Origin: Acetobacter sp.
GTDB taxonomy: Bacteria > Pseudomonadota > Alphaproteobacteria > Acetobacterales > Acetobacteraceae
Reading direction: 5' to 3'
DNA: 64,000 nucleotides
NCBI RefSeq assembly: GCF_022483985.1
Contig: NZ_JAKVME010000001.1
Coordinates: 744,001-808,000, forward strand
The translations under genes were made by a program, and so were the position numbers. Under the pieces are notes generated by a model, which was not told the DNA's origin, did no database searches, and was given only the letters and a program-made list of their open reading frames with translations. This document shows positions 46,382-55,740 of the stretch, piece by piece; positions within the stretch are counted from its first letter, which is position 1, and each line of letters starts with the position of its first letter.

Positions 46382-47569
46382 ATGCAAAATCGAATAAAAA
46401 TCGCTATCGTCTGCGATTCCTTCAAGGAAAGCCTCACTGCAATCGCGGTGGCCGAGTCTATCCAGACTGGTTTTCAGGACATATTCCCCGATGCGGAGTT
46501 TGTCGCCTGTCCAGCGGCTGATGGTGGCGAGGGTACCGTCTCGGCTCTTGTTGCCGCTACAAACGGTAAATTGGTGGAGGTGTCGGTTACCGGCCCGCTC
46601 GGCGCGCCCGTCAATTCCTTCTATGGCATCACGGGAGACGGACGCATCGCCGTGATCGAGATGGCTGCGGCTGCCGGACTTGAAATGCTGTCTCCCGATC
46701 AGCGTGACCCAGGACGAACCACGACCCGAGGTGTAGGTGATCTCATTCGACATGCTCTGGATGAGGGATGTCGGCATTTCATTATTGGTCTTGGTGGGAG
46801 CGCCACGAATGATGGAGCGGCCGGTCTGGCGCAGGCGCTCGGCGCACGTTTGCTGGACGGGCAGGGGCGCGAGCTTGAGGCGGGTGGGCTGGCCCTGAGT
46901 CGACTTGCACGCATTGATCTATCGGACTTTGAACCGCGGTTGGCCGAATGCACGGTGGAGATTGCCTGTGACGTGGACAACCCTCTGCTTGGTGCAGAAG
47001 GGGCTTCCGCCGTGTTTGGGCCTCAAAAAGGAGCTTCGGACGAACTTGTCGCGGCCTTGGATGCTGCTCTGGCTGTATATGCCTGTCGTCTGGAAGAGGA
47101 TCTGGGAAAGAAGGTCGCTGATATCCCCGGCGCCGGTGCGGCAGGAGGAGCCGGAGCGGGAACGCTTGCTTTTCTGAATGCCCGGTTGAGGCCGGGTTTT
47201 GAGATTGTAAGCGAGATACTTGAGCTGGAAGAAAAGCTGGGCTCTGCCGATCTGGTTATCACGGGCGAAGGACGCATTGACGGTCAGACTATTAGGGGGA
47301 AAACGCCGGCGGGCGTGGCGGCTCTGGCAGAGCGTCTGGGAAAGCCGGTTATCGCGTTTGGCGGGTCATTGGGAATAGATGTCGAAAAGGTGCATCAGGT
47401 GGGGATCGCGGCTGTTTTCGCATCGGTTTCCCGACCATGCACACTTGTCGAAGCTCTTGCCGAGGCTCGTCCCAATCTGATCCGTGCGGCGCGTAACGTA
47501 GCGGCTACACTCAGGCTCGGCATGGTTTTGAAAGAGAAGTCAGATCAGGCAGAGGCGTTGGGTCGCTGA
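46382..47569 (+). CDS. Glycerate kinase
   Basis: A 395-residue kinase of the GarK/GlxK family phosphorylating glycerate. Motifs in order: CDSFKESLTA near the N terminus, PAADGGEGTV, GLGGSATNDGAAG, ACDVDNPLLG, GAGAAGGAGAG and ITGEGRIDGQT. Base composition is ordinary for the genome, in contrast to both flanking genes, so it may be native sequence bracketed by insertions. Whether it makes 2- or 3-phosphoglycerate cannot be read. A short GGTTGGG/CCCAACC hairpin (47645-47667) follows without a U-run. Confidence 0.93.
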   Translation: MQNRIKIAIVCDSFKESLTAIAVAESIQTGFQDIFPDAEFVACPAADGGEGTVSALVAATNGKLVEVSVTGPLGAPVNSFYGITGDGRIAVIEMAAAAGLEMLSPDQRDPGRTTTRGVGDLIRHALDEGCRHFIIGLGGSATNDGAAGLAQALGARLLDGQGRELEAGGLALSRLARIDLSDFEPRLAECTVEIACDVDNPLLGAEGASAVFGPQKGASDELVAALDAALAVYACRLEEDLGKKVADIPGAGAAGGAGAGTLAFLNARLRPGFEIVSEILELEEKLGSADLVITGEGRIDGQTIRGKTPAGVAALAERLGKPVIAFGGSLGIDVEKVHQVGIAAVFASVSRPCTLVEALAEARPNLIRAARNVAATLRLGMVLKEKSDQAEALGR

Positions 47570-47750
47570 ACGAAATCTGATGCAAGGATATCTCTTCCCG
47601 GATGCAGGCGGCTGGCAGTCTGGGGTTTCGCAACCCGCATGAGAGGTTGGGGCATTCAATCCCAACCCGAAAGCGTGATGCAGAAAAATAGAGGCTTTGT
47701 TTTCAGCGGAATTTGTAACTGACAGAATATATATCTGTCAGAAATTCATG

Positions 47751-48506
47751 TCATGGGCTGTCGACAACGACCATGTGGCGCTCACCAATGCAGAATCTGT
47801 GGCGGTTCCTGAGCAACCAGACATTGCAGAGCCTCTCTGATATAAAACCAAAAATGCGTTGCTGGTAATCATCGTAGTTTCTGTAGAAGGTCATGTCTTT
47901 CATCACAAAAAGAATTTTGAAAAGCCATTCGCAATATTCTGCAAATATTTCTCTTCTGGTGATCATCATATTGCAGTTGTACATGTGTGTTACACTCTGC
48001 ATGGTGTAATCATAAGCATCTACATAGTCAGGGTAGATTTTTTTGATCACTTCGCGCACTAAATAAAGGTCTTCAACATGATGACTGGCGCCATAATTCT
48101 GAAGAATCTGCCCGACATGGGGGCGTACAGGCAGGATCAGATCCGTATGACCCTCAAGTTCACTGAAATCATGTGAAGCTGCAATCTCTTTATCGTCAGT
48201 GAGAGTGAAGTTGTTTCCGTTGTGGTCTGCTACGTATTGATCAATTCCATACTTAATCTTGGAAAAATATCTTCTGTAGTGAACGAGTCCGATAAAATCG
48301 GACGAAATATCGTTTTTCCAGGCCCAGTATAATACGGTCAATTCACAGAAATTCTTGTTCAGATCGGAAATATTGTCACCAACATCGTCGCCCTGATAAG
48401 AGGTTGTCGTTTTTGCAATCGCTTTTCCTCCTTGAATGGGAACGTAGTTTTTATCAAATGGCGGTTTGAATTCTTTATGTGTTGCAATATATATTTTAAT
48501 ATTCAC
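47751..48506 (-). CDS. DUF4422 glycosyltransferase-like protein
   Basis: A 251-residue protein from a GTG at 48506 with AAGGG upstream. It matches the DUF4422 pattern found in capsule and LPS loci: KIYIATHKEF, DDVGDNISDLNKNFCELTVL and YWAWKN, GLVHYRRYFSK, then MYNCNMMITRREIF and FISERLCNVWLL. The family is thought to transfer sugars in surface polysaccharide synthesis. The gene is AT-rich (20 G+C of 60 in 48241-48300), suggesting acquisition, and lies alone beyond the glycerate kinase gene. Confidence 0.88.
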   Translation of the reverse strand: MNIKIYIATHKEFKPPFDKNYVPIQGGKAIAKTTTSYQGDDVGDNISDLNKNFCELTVLYWAWKNDISSDFIGLVHYRRYFSKIKYGIDQYVADHNGNNFTLTDDKEIAASHDFSELEGHTDLILPVRPHVGQILQNYGASHHVEDLYLVREVIKKIYPDYVDAYDYTMQSVTHMYNCNMMITRREIFAEYCEWLFKILFVMKDMTFYRNYDDYQQRIFGFISERLCNVWLLRNRHRFCIGERHMVVVDSP

Positions 48507-48663
48507 TCTTTAACCCTTCTAAGTCCTTAACTTCGAATCTGCAATGACATGACTATGCATAAGAAATATGGATGAATAAATCATAACCGCAGAGCGTATG
48601 AATATATGGACAGCCGACCGGATTTGAGTGGGTCTGCTCCCTGAAAATCACAGGTCTGTCTTA

Positions 48664-49080
48664 TTAGTCCGTGATTGTATCAAATCCGGCTTCTGGTGGC
48701 AGGCGACGAGGCTTGCGGTTTTCATCCAGCGCAACAAAAGTGAATTTGCCCTGCGTCACTCTGCGACGTTCGTTGGTGTTGCGGGCTCTGCGCCAAGTCT
48801 CGACATGGACGATAATTGAGGTCGAGCCTGTCTGGGTGATCTTGGTGTAGATGCTGACCTCATCGCCGACGGCGACCGGTTCATGAAAAATGAAGCTGTC
48901 GATCGCCACGGTGACGCAACGGCCTTTGGCACGAAAAGCCGCAGCGGTTCCAGCGGCGAGGTCCATCTGGGAGACAAGCCAGCCTCCAAAAACGTCTCCG
49001 GCGGGATTGGTGTCGGTCGGCATGGCTACAACACGGATCGTCGGGATCACTTCGGGAGGGTAGGGAGAACTTGTCGGCAC
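48664..49080 (-). CDS. Acyl-CoA thioesterase, YciA type
   Basis: A hotdog-fold thioesterase hydrolysing acyl-CoAs. The YciA signature is complete: VVAMPTDTNPAGDVFGG, MDLAAGTAA, GRCVTVAIDSFIFHEPVAVGDEVSIY. The start is set at a GTG (49080) with GGA upstream, giving 138 residues, close to the family length. Earlier ATGs at 49164 and 49260 would add an unlike leader. Monocistronic. Confidence 0.9.
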   Translation of the reverse strand: MPTSSPYPPEVIPTIRVVAMPTDTNPAGDVFGGWLVSQMDLAAGTAAAFRAKGRCVTVAIDSFIFHEPVAVGDEVSIYTKITQTGSTSIIVHVETWRRARNTNERRRVTQGKFTFVALDENRKPRRLPPEAGFDTITD

Positions 49081-49385
49081 AAGAATGATCCTTCGTCGTG
49101 TCAGAGTAGTAATGCGGCGCCCCGATAGCCGGGAGAGCGACTTTACTGCTGTGAGATAAACCATAAGCCTTTTGTGGGGGAGATGTGCAACAGGCCGCGT
49201 CTGAAAAGTCGGGGTTGTGTCCTGTTCGTGATGGTGTTCAGGAATATTGCAGGCGGACAAGCGCCTTCCTGCTGGACGGGTTGCTGTTGGTTCTCAAATT
49301 GCGACAGTTGTGCAATCAGGAATGGCATAGGGTAATCATTGCCTGTAACGTTGTGTGATATGAATATTGAAGGCGTCTTGACACC
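49081..49385. other. Divergent spacer between yciA-like and exported-protein genes
   Basis: About 305 bases between divergent genes, presumably carrying both promoters. Upstream in-frame extensions of the thioesterase gene run through part of it but look non-coding. No terminator or RNA gene seen. Confidence 0.35.
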
Positions 49386-50075
49386 ATGAAACCCTCGACA
49401 TTTTTTCGTCCGGTCAGGTCCTGCCGTGCCGTAGCCCTTGCCGCCATGATGTCTGGATGTGCAGTCACCGCTCTTGTGGCCGAACCTGCGGCAGCGCAAA
49501 GCGTGATTACTGCCACAGATAGTACGATTGCTACGGTTGAAACCGTTGACAGCGATACGGGAGAAATCCTGCTGCGTGCTGAAGATGGTGATCTGTTCAC
49601 GCTTGATGTGCCTTTGAAGCGTCATGCTCTGCCCCATCTGGATGTGGGAGACCGACTGAGCATTCGTGCGCTCAAGACGCTGGATGCAACGCTTGCGGCT
49701 CCCGACAGCCCGGTGCCGCAGTCCACCACGTCCACCGCCCGTGGTTACGCGAATCGTCATCCGCACGGTACGCTTGTGACCTTCAGGCGTCGGCGTGTCA
49801 GTGTTGTCTCAGCCGACGCGGATGCGCACACCTTGACGGTCATCGATTCAGCCGGAACGCAGCGTGAAGTCGTGGTGAAGCAGAAAATATTCCAGCCGAT
49901 GCTCGCCCAGTTGAAAAAAGACGACAAGATTGATGTCACGACGATGGAATCAGTGTCGTTCACTGTTCTTAATCGTGTGGTCGCACCCAACATATCGGTT
50001 CAGCAGCAGGCTGGCGCACCGGTTTCTCCCAGTGCTCCGTCGCAGCCTTCCGCGCCTGCTTCTGCCGGCCAGTAA
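49386..50075 (+). CDS. Exported protein of unknown function
   Basis: A 229-residue precursor with a long signal peptide ending AAAQ at about residue 38. The mature part contains two similar-looking beta-rich segments (ATVETVDSDTGEILLRAEDG and VSVVSADADAHTLTVIDSAG), each a turn-strand pattern that suggests duplicated small barrels. It ends in a Pro/Ser/Ala-rich tail. I know no named family. Probably periplasmic. Confidence 0.65.
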   Translation: MKPSTFFRPVRSCRAVALAAMMSGCAVTALVAEPAAAQSVITATDSTIATVETVDSDTGEILLRAEDGDLFTLDVPLKRHALPHLDVGDRLSIRALKTLDATLAAPDSPVPQSTTSTARGYANRHPHGTLVTFRRRRVSVVSADADAHTLTVIDSAGTQREVVVKQKIFQPMLAQLKKDDKIDVTTMESVSFTVLNRVVAPNISVQQQAGAPVSPSAPSQPSAPASAGQ

Positions 50076-50150
50076 TCCGGCATGAGGAGAAAAACCGTTT
50101 TTCTTGCCGGGAAAGCGGACAGTTCTCTCAGTGTCTCCGTGCTGCACAGG

Positions 50151-50279
50151 ATGACAAGGCTGATTACGGTCTTTGTCATCCTGATAGGAATCACGGCCTG
50201 TCATGCCTCTGAAGAAAGCGGAAATCACCGTTCTGTTCGAGGCTTGTATGGGACCGGAAGTATAGGCGTGGCACCGTAA
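50151..50279 (+). CDS. Very small putative lipoprotein
   Basis: A 42-residue product starting MTRLITVFVILIG, with a lipobox ITAC at residues 14-17 and a short tail ending GLYGTGSIGVAP. The hydrophobic signal followed by Cys is convincing, but the ribosome-binding site is poor. It follows the exported-protein gene by 75 bases. Confidence 0.45.
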   Translation: MTRLITVFVILIGITACHASEESGNHRSVRGLYGTGSIGVAP

Positions 50280-50312
50280 GGAAAGATGGTTACAGGATTG
50301 GCGCTTCTGTCT

Positions 50313-51455
50313 TCAGGATGCGGCGGGTTTCCTGCGGGGCTGTCTGGTCTGTCCTCTGGCAGAGGCTTTCTTTGATTGCGCCTGCTTTTTTCTGGGTGTG
50401 CTCAGGATCAGGCTGTCCGGAAGGGCGGCCTCTGCGATCACACCTCCAGAGATGGTTTCCATGACAGGGCGTCCTTCATCCCGGCCATGTGAGATGTAAT
50501 GGCGCAAGGGCGGAAAACCTGCGGCTCCCACATCGGCATTGAGCTGGAGGTAAATCGCAGGATCAAAATAAGTCGTTTTTGTAATCCTGCCTTTGGTCAC
50601 ATCAATAAAATCAGTTTGATCTGGTATGCCGGGTTTTCCGGAGGCCTTTTCTGTCAGGTATTGGGAGGCGATTCCCAAGGCTGGCATGAGGTCGGCCAGC
50701 CCCTGAAATCGCAGAAAGACCCCGTTATCAAACTGCCTGAGATAATCATCCTCTTTCATGCCCAGATACCGGATCAGACGGGCTTCCGGTCCATTGTAGC
50801 CTGTCAGAATTTTGGGGTTATCGAGGGGGACGGCCTTTTCCAGCTTATAACGCGCATGTTGCAGCAGATTGGAAAAAGGCTTGTTGTGCATGTGAAGGAA
50901 AGTGAAATCCGTAATCCGCCGCCCATGGGAGATTCTCGACGAGCAACTCTGGAAGCCAAAGTCCATGTCGTCCAGAGTCTCTGCCGCAAGGAAAGTCCGG
51001 ATATGCGGTTCGGGTCGAAAATATCCCGGTCTTGAAGGCACATTGAACAGCATCGACTGAATCTCGAATGTGCGCTTGTCACCGAGCAGGGCGTCAAAGG
51101 CTCCGTGGATGGCTGTTCTGGCGCAACTCAGGCCGTCCTCCGTAAAAACGGCAAGAAATTCATCACAGTCGACGGGGAGAACAAAATCATACTGCCCTCC
51201 AGAATCCCAGTGACGAATGACATTTTTGAAATGTTCGTGGCGACCGAGAAAATCCTCCGGGCGATTATGCCCCCAGTGAATATCCGCGCCTGCGCGTTCA
51301 TATGTTCTGAGGGTTTCAATGACAGCCGGATCAGTCGAGTTGTTGTCAAAAACACAGAGATTCTGAAAGCCGAAAAGATAACCGTAATATCGGAACCAGG
51401 CCTCAAGGAGGAGTGTCTCATCCCGCTGCATCATGAGACATCTTACTCGGGCCAT
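50313..51455 (-). CDS. Glycosyltransferase (family 2-like) with C-terminal HYxxHGxxEGR module
   Basis: A 380-residue protein. The N-terminal catalytic domain starts RVRCLMMQRDE and has the DxD-like motif PVDCDEF and the FDNNST segment typical of these transferases. Near residue 310-340 is TYFDPAIYLQLNADVGAAGF followed by LRHYISHGRDEGRP, a short module recurring in bacterial polysaccharide enzymes. The tail is very basic. It probably builds a surface glycan; sugar and acceptor are unknown. It is divergent from ruvC. Confidence 0.82.
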   Translation of the reverse strand: MARVRCLMMQRDETLLLEAWFRYYGYLFGFQNLCVFDNNSTDPAVIETLRTYERAGADIHWGHNRPEDFLGRHEHFKNVIRHWDSGGQYDFVLPVDCDEFLAVFTEDGLSCARTAIHGAFDALLGDKRTFEIQSMLFNVPSRPGYFRPEPHIRTFLAAETLDDMDFGFQSCSSRISHGRRITDFTFLHMHNKPFSNLLQHARYKLEKAVPLDNPKILTGYNGPEARLIRYLGMKEDDYLRQFDNGVFLRFQGLADLMPALGIASQYLTEKASGKPGIPDQTDFIDVTKGRITKTTYFDPAIYLQLNADVGAAGFPPLRHYISHGRDEGRPVMETISGGVIAEAALPDSLILSTPRKKQAQSKKASARGQTRQPRRKPAAS

Positions 51456-51570
51456 CGCTGTTTTTCCTTCGCCTGCTCCGGACAGTCACTCCGGCTTATC
51501 ATGGAAATTATTAAAGATATCTTTCCTGTGAGCGTGAGTTAGGTTGGAGGTAATAAATATTCAGCATACC

Positions 51571-51590
51571 GCCGGGTCTTTCCACCCGGC
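51571..51590. repeat. Hairpin in the divergent spacer before ruvC
   Basis: GCCGGGT (51571-51577) is complementary to ACCCGGC (51584-51590) around CTTTCC. No U-run on either strand; could be an operator or leader stem for ruvC. Confidence 0.4.
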
Positions 51591-51652
51591 CGAATGACGC
51601 TTTCGTGGGGACGCTCTGGCGTGCGGGGGGCAAGAACGCTAAGAGAACAAAC

Positions 51653-52195
51653 ATGACTTCACGAGCCCGCCTCATCGGCATCGATCCCGGATTGCGCTTC
51701 ACTGGTTGGGGTGTGATCGACGTTGACGGCAATCGTCTCATTCACGTCGCGGACGGGGTGATCGCAACCGATAGCAGTGAGCCTGTGCCCGCCCGGCTGT
51801 GCGCCCTTTATGATGCGCTGACGGCCCTGATCCAGACACACAAACCCAATGAAGCCGCCGTGGAAGAAACCTATGTCAACCGCAACGGTTCCTCGACCCT
51901 GAAGCTTGGATATGCCCGTGGGGTTGCGCTTCTGGCTCCCGCGTTAGAAGGTCTGGAAGTGGCTGAATATGGGGCGATGTCCGTCAAGCGCGCTGTGGTC
52001 GGAACGGGAGCGGCTACCAAGGAGCAGGTTGAAATGATGGTGCGTCGCCTGCTGCCCAGCGCTTCGATCTCCCGCAATGACGCGTCGGACGCACTGGCAG
52101 TCGCCATCTGTCACGCGCATCACCGCGCCAGCGCCTTGCGAGTGGAAACAGGGAGCTGGAGCGCTTCTGCCCGTGGCGCGGGTGCGCGCCGATGA
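51653..52195 (+). CDS. ruvC: Holliday junction endonuclease RuvC
   Basis: A 180-residue nuclease resolving Holliday junctions. Acidic catalytic residues are in IGIDPGLRFTGWG, VEETYVNRN and SDALAVAICHAHH. The start ATG 51653 follows AAGAGAA; an earlier frame start is unsupported. It overlaps ruvA by 4 bases (ATGA), the first of three successive couplings. Confidence 0.95.
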   Translation: MTSRARLIGIDPGLRFTGWGVIDVDGNRLIHVADGVIATDSSEPVPARLCALYDALTALIQTHKPNEAAVEETYVNRNGSSTLKLGYARGVALLAPALEGLEVAEYGAMSVKRAVVGTGAATKEQVEMMVRRLLPSASISRNDASDALAVAICHAHHRASALRVETGSWSASARGAGARR

Positions 52196-52809
52196 TCGCT
52201 TCCCTGACCGGTCTGCTTTCCCATGTGGAGAATGATCGCTGCGTGATCGACGTGAATGGTGTGGGCTATCTCGTCTTTGCCTCCACCCGCACGATTTCGG
52301 CGCTCCCGAACCCACCCGAGCTTGCAAAGGTTCTGGTCGAAACCATTGTCCGTGAAGACGCCATCCTTCTCTATGGTTTCGCAACCACGGCCGAGCGCGA
52401 ATGGTTTCGCACACTCACCGCCATTCAGGGTGTTGGCGCCAAGGTGGCGCTCGGTCTCCTCTCCACACTGTCTCCGTCCGAACTGATTTCCGCCATCGCC
52501 AGCGCAGACAAGGCCAGTCTGACCCGTGCGCCCGGTGTGGGAGGGCGTCTTGCAGATCGTCTGCTGACCGAATTGCGCGACAAGGCCGGAAAAATGCCGG
52601 GTGGCGGGGGCGGCACAGCGACAGCCGCGATCATCGCTCAGGGTAATGTCGGTGGAACCATTGAGGCGGACGCCCTGCTGGCGCTCGCCGGGTTGGGCTT
52701 TCGCCGCGCGGAAGCATGGCCGATCGTGTCGCGTCTGATTGCGGAAAAAGGCGCCGATGCGACGCTGGATGGCGTTATCCGTGATGCCCTGAAAGATCTG
52801 GCGAAATGA
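52192..52809 (+). CDS. ruvA: Holliday junction branch migration protein RuvA
   Basis: A 205-residue junction-binding protein that loads RuvB. It has the N-terminal OB fold ([15 protein letters not shown]), helix-hairpin-helix segments ([13 protein letters not shown] and [13 protein letters not shown]) and a C-terminal domain that contacts RuvB. Overlaps ruvC and ruvB by 4 bases each. Confidence 0.96.
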   Translation: MIASLTGLLSHVENDRCVIDVNGVGYLVFASTRTISALPNPPELAKVLVETIVREDAILLYGFATTAEREWFRTLTAIQGVGAKVALGLLSTLSPSELISAIASADKASLTRAPGVGGRLADRLLTELRDKAGKMPGGGGGTATAAIIAQGNVGGTIEADALLALAGLGFRRAEAWPIVSRLIAEKGADATLDGVIRDALKDLAK

Positions 52810-53870
52810 ACGACCGCACAGTCGATCCCGGACGCACCGAAGAGGATATGGGGGAAGGTGGTCTTCGCCCCCAGACCCTTGCCGACTTCACAGGCCAGAA
52901 AGCAAGCCGGGAAAATCTGGCTATTTTTATCGAAGCAGCGCGTAATCGCGGCGAGGCGCTCGACCATGTTCTGCTGCATGGACCGCCGGGGTTGGGAAAG
53001 ACGACTCTCGCGCAGATTGTCTCACGTGAACTCGGTGTGGGGTTTCGCGCCACGTCCGGGCCAGTGATCCAGAGGGCAGGGGATCTGGCGGCTATCCTGA
53101 CCAATCTTCAGCCGCGTGATGTGCTGTTCATTGACGAGATTCATCGCCTGCAACCCGCCATTGAGGAAATCCTCTATCCGGCGATGGAGGATTTCCAGCT
53201 TGATCTGATCATCGGAGAGGGACCGGCCGCCCGCTCGGTAAGGATTGATCTCGCACCATTCACGCTGGTCGCGGCGACAACCCGCGCCGGGTTGCTGGCG
53301 ACGCCTCTGCGGGACCGTTTCGGTATCCCGCTACGGCTGGTGTTCTACACCCCGGACGAGTTGCAGCTCATCGTGTCCAGAGGCGCACGCAAGCTTGGTT
53401 TTGCGTTGACGGAGGCTGGCGCGATGGAGATTGCCCGTCGGTCACGCGGAACACCGCGTATTGCCGGGCGACTCTTGCGGCGGGTACGGGATTTCGCGTC
53501 GGTCGGCAATGTTGATGGCGAACCTGTCGGCGCTGAACTGGCTGATGCGGCGCTGACCCGTCTTGAGGTGGATGGTCTGGGTCTTGACGGCATGGACCGT
53601 CGCTATCTGCGGCGGATCGCGGACTATCACAACGGCGGTCCGGTCGGTGTGGAAACACTGGCGGCGGCTCTAGCCGAAGCGAGAGACACGCTGGAGGATG
53701 TGATCGAGCCGTATCTGATTCAGGAGGGGCTGGTGCTGCGTACCAGCCGGGGGCGCGTGCTGGGTGAGCGTGGCTGGCGACATCTCGGGCTGACACCACC
53801 GGCATCGGCCCAGATGGCGCAGTTCGATCTGCTTGCAGAAGATGACGTGACCGGAGAAGACGAAGCATGA
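52806..53870 (+). CDS. ruvB: Holliday junction helicase motor RuvB
   Basis: A 354-residue AAA+ ATPase. Walker A is GPPGLGKTT and Walker B IDEIHRL, with sensor region AATTRAG and a C-terminal winged helix ([13 protein letters not shown]). It drives branch migration with RuvA. The stop overlaps the ybgC start. Confidence 0.97.
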   Translation: MNDRTVDPGRTEEDMGEGGLRPQTLADFTGQKASRENLAIFIEAARNRGEALDHVLLHGPPGLGKTTLAQIVSRELGVGFRATSGPVIQRAGDLAAILTNLQPRDVLFIDEIHRLQPAIEEILYPAMEDFQLDLIIGEGPAARSVRIDLAPFTLVAATTRAGLLATPLRDRFGIPLRLVFYTPDELQLIVSRGARKLGFALTEAGAMEIARRSRGTPRIAGRLLRRVRDFASVGNVDGEPVGAELADAALTRLEVDGLGLDGMDRRYLRRIADYHNGGPVGVETLAAALAEARDTLEDVIEPYLIQEGLVLRTSRGRVLGERGWRHLGLTPPASAQMAQFDLLAEDDVTGEDEA

Positions 53871-54274
53871 CCATTCATAATATCGACTTCCGAATCTATT
53901 ACGAAGACACCGATGCGGGTGGTGTCGTCTATCATGCGCGCTATCTGGCTTTTGCAGAGCGGGCGCGCACGGAAGCCATCCGTTCGGAAGGCATGTCGGC
54001 GATGGACCTGCTGAACGATCACGGCCTTCTGTTCGTGGTTCGCAACGCGACTCTCGATTATCGCCGTCCACTGCGTCTCGACGATGTCTTCACTGTCCGC
54101 ACCAGACTGAAGGCGCAGGCGGCCGCGACATGTCATCTGGTGCAGGATTTTATCAAGGATGACACGATTTGCGTTCATACGGATGTGCGGCTGGCCTGCA
54201 TCCGTGCTGCAGATGGGCGGCCTGCCCGATTTCCGCCTTCGTGGCGTGCTCTGCTTGCCAGACTTGAAGAATGA
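53867..54274 (+). CDS. ybgC: Tol-Pal-associated acyl-CoA thioesterase YbgC
   Basis: A 135-residue hotdog thioesterase. [24 protein letters not shown] contains the catalytic Asp of the 4-hydroxybenzoyl-CoA thioesterase type. It is coupled to ruvB (ATGA) and precedes tolQ, the standard position of ybgC; in E. coli it is linked to phospholipid metabolism. Confidence 0.93.
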   Translation: MTIHNIDFRIYYEDTDAGGVVYHARYLAFAERARTEAIRSEGMSAMDLLNDHGLLFVVRNATLDYRRPLRLDDVFTVRTRLKAQAAATCHLVQDFIKDDTICVHTDVRLACIRAADGRPARFPPSWRALLARLEE

Positions 54275-54441
54275 AACACGAATGATGGGAAGGTCTCTTC
54301 TGCTTTCCGCGGGAAGACAGTAAGGATCGCCAGACGATTCGACTATTCGGCGAGTCGGGAGTGCACTGTCTTCTCTGGCTGTCGCTGGGAGCCGGTCGCG
54401 CGGCAGAAAAAAGCAGGTCCGTTCAGGACAGGAGGCGTTTT

Positions 54442-55164
54442 TTGGATCAAGCAGCGGTAGACGCAACAAATCTCGCCGCAGCTGCGGGCGGGAATTTGTC
54501 GCTGTGGGGCCTGTTCGTGCAGGCGTCGTTCGTCGTCAAACTGGTTATGCTCGGCCTTGTCGGTTGCAGCATCTGGGTCTGGGCCATCATCTTCGACAAG
54601 ATTGTAACCCTTCGTCGTGTCGAGCGGCAGGCTACAGCTTTTGAGGACAAGTTCTGGTCCGGCGGCAGTCTGGACGATCTGTATGAAAACGAGGGCGCCA
54701 AGCCTGCCCATCCGATGGCCGCCATTTTTGGCGCGGCGATGGGCGAGTGGCGTCGGTCCTCCCGTATTCCGGGCGTGGATCTCGTTCATGGCGGCGTGCA
54801 GGAGCGGGTCGACAGGGCGATGAACATCACCATTACGCGTGAGATGGAACGTCTTGAGCGCTGGATGATTTTCCTCGCAACCATCGGGCCGATCGCACCG
54901 TTTATCGGTCTGTTCGGCACGGTCTGGGGCATCATGCATTCGTTCAGCTCGATTGCGGCGATGCACAACACGAACCTGAGCGTTGTGGCCCCCGGTATCT
55001 CCGAGGCGCTGTTCGCAACGGCGATCGGTCTTATCACTGCGATTCCGGCTGTGATCGGCTACAACGTGATCAACAATTCCCTGACGCATTTTCAGGATCG
55101 TCTGGAAGGCTTCGGCACCGAATTCGCAGCCATCCTGTCCCGTCAGTCCGAGGAAAGGGCGTAA
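54442..55164 (+). CDS. tolQ: Tol-Pal motor protein TolQ
   Basis: A 240-residue inner-membrane proton-channel subunit homologous to ExbB and MotA. Three transmembrane segments are at about 25-45, 140-165 and 175-205, with IGPIAPFIGLFGTVWGIMHSF and PGISEALFATAIGLITAIPA as the conserved core. The start is a TTG at 54442 with a strong AGGAGG 7 bases upstream; an earlier GTG would add an unlike leader. tolR follows after 3 bases. Confidence 0.95.
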   Translation: MDQAAVDATNLAAAAGGNLSLWGLFVQASFVVKLVMLGLVGCSIWVWAIIFDKIVTLRRVERQATAFEDKFWSGGSLDDLYENEGAKPAHPMAAIFGAAMGEWRRSSRIPGVDLVHGGVQERVDRAMNITITREMERLERWMIFLATIGPIAPFIGLFGTVWGIMHSFSSIAAMHNTNLSVVAPGISEALFATAIGLITAIPAVIGYNVINNSLTHFQDRLEGFGTEFAAILSRQSEERA

Positions 55165-55167
55165 GTC

Positions 55168-55614
55168 ATGGGCGTGTCGGTCGGAGGAAGGGGCGGTCGT
55201 CGCGGCTCACGCCGTCGTGGTCGTCCGATGTCGGACATCAACGTCACACCGCTTGTCGACGTCATGCTGGTGCTGCTGATCATTTTTATGGTCACGTCAC
55301 CGATGATGACCAGCGGCGTCAACGTGGATCTGCCGAAAACCGACGCCAAGCCGGTGAATGCGGACACCAAGCCGATCACCGTGTCCATCAAGGCGGACGG
55401 TTCCATCTATCTCGGTGACAACCCTGTTTCCGCGGATGAACTGGTCAGTCAGCTCAAGGCCGCTGCACAGAATGATCAGGAGCACCGTATCTTTGTGCGG
55501 GGTGACGCGCATATCGACTACGGCAAGGTCATGCAGGTAATGGGCCAGATCACGGCTGGTGGCTTCACGCATGTCGCCCTGCTGGCGCAGCAGCCTGCTG
55601 CCACAGGTCAGTGA
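55168..55614 (+). CDS. tolR: Tol-Pal motor protein TolR
   Basis: A 148-residue protein with a basic cytosolic N terminus, a single membrane helix carrying the proton-channel Asp31 (VTPLVDVMLVLLIIFMV) and a periplasmic domain. Works with TolQ to energise TolA during cell constriction. Confidence 0.95.
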   Translation: MGVSVGGRGGRRGSRRRGRPMSDINVTPLVDVMLVLLIIFMVTSPMMTSGVNVDLPKTDAKPVNADTKPITVSIKADGSIYLGDNPVSADELVSQLKAAAQNDQEHRIFVRGDAHIDYGKVMQVMGQITAGGFTHVALLAQQPAATGQ

Positions 55615-55740
55615 GTTCTGTCGCTCATGCCTGAAACTGCTGCTTTTTTCTTCACTATGCCCCGGTGCGGTAGCCACGGACCTCAAGAACGGTCCGTCGG
55701 TCTGCCGCGCTGCGGTGCGATGTCAGGAGTCTGACACTCC

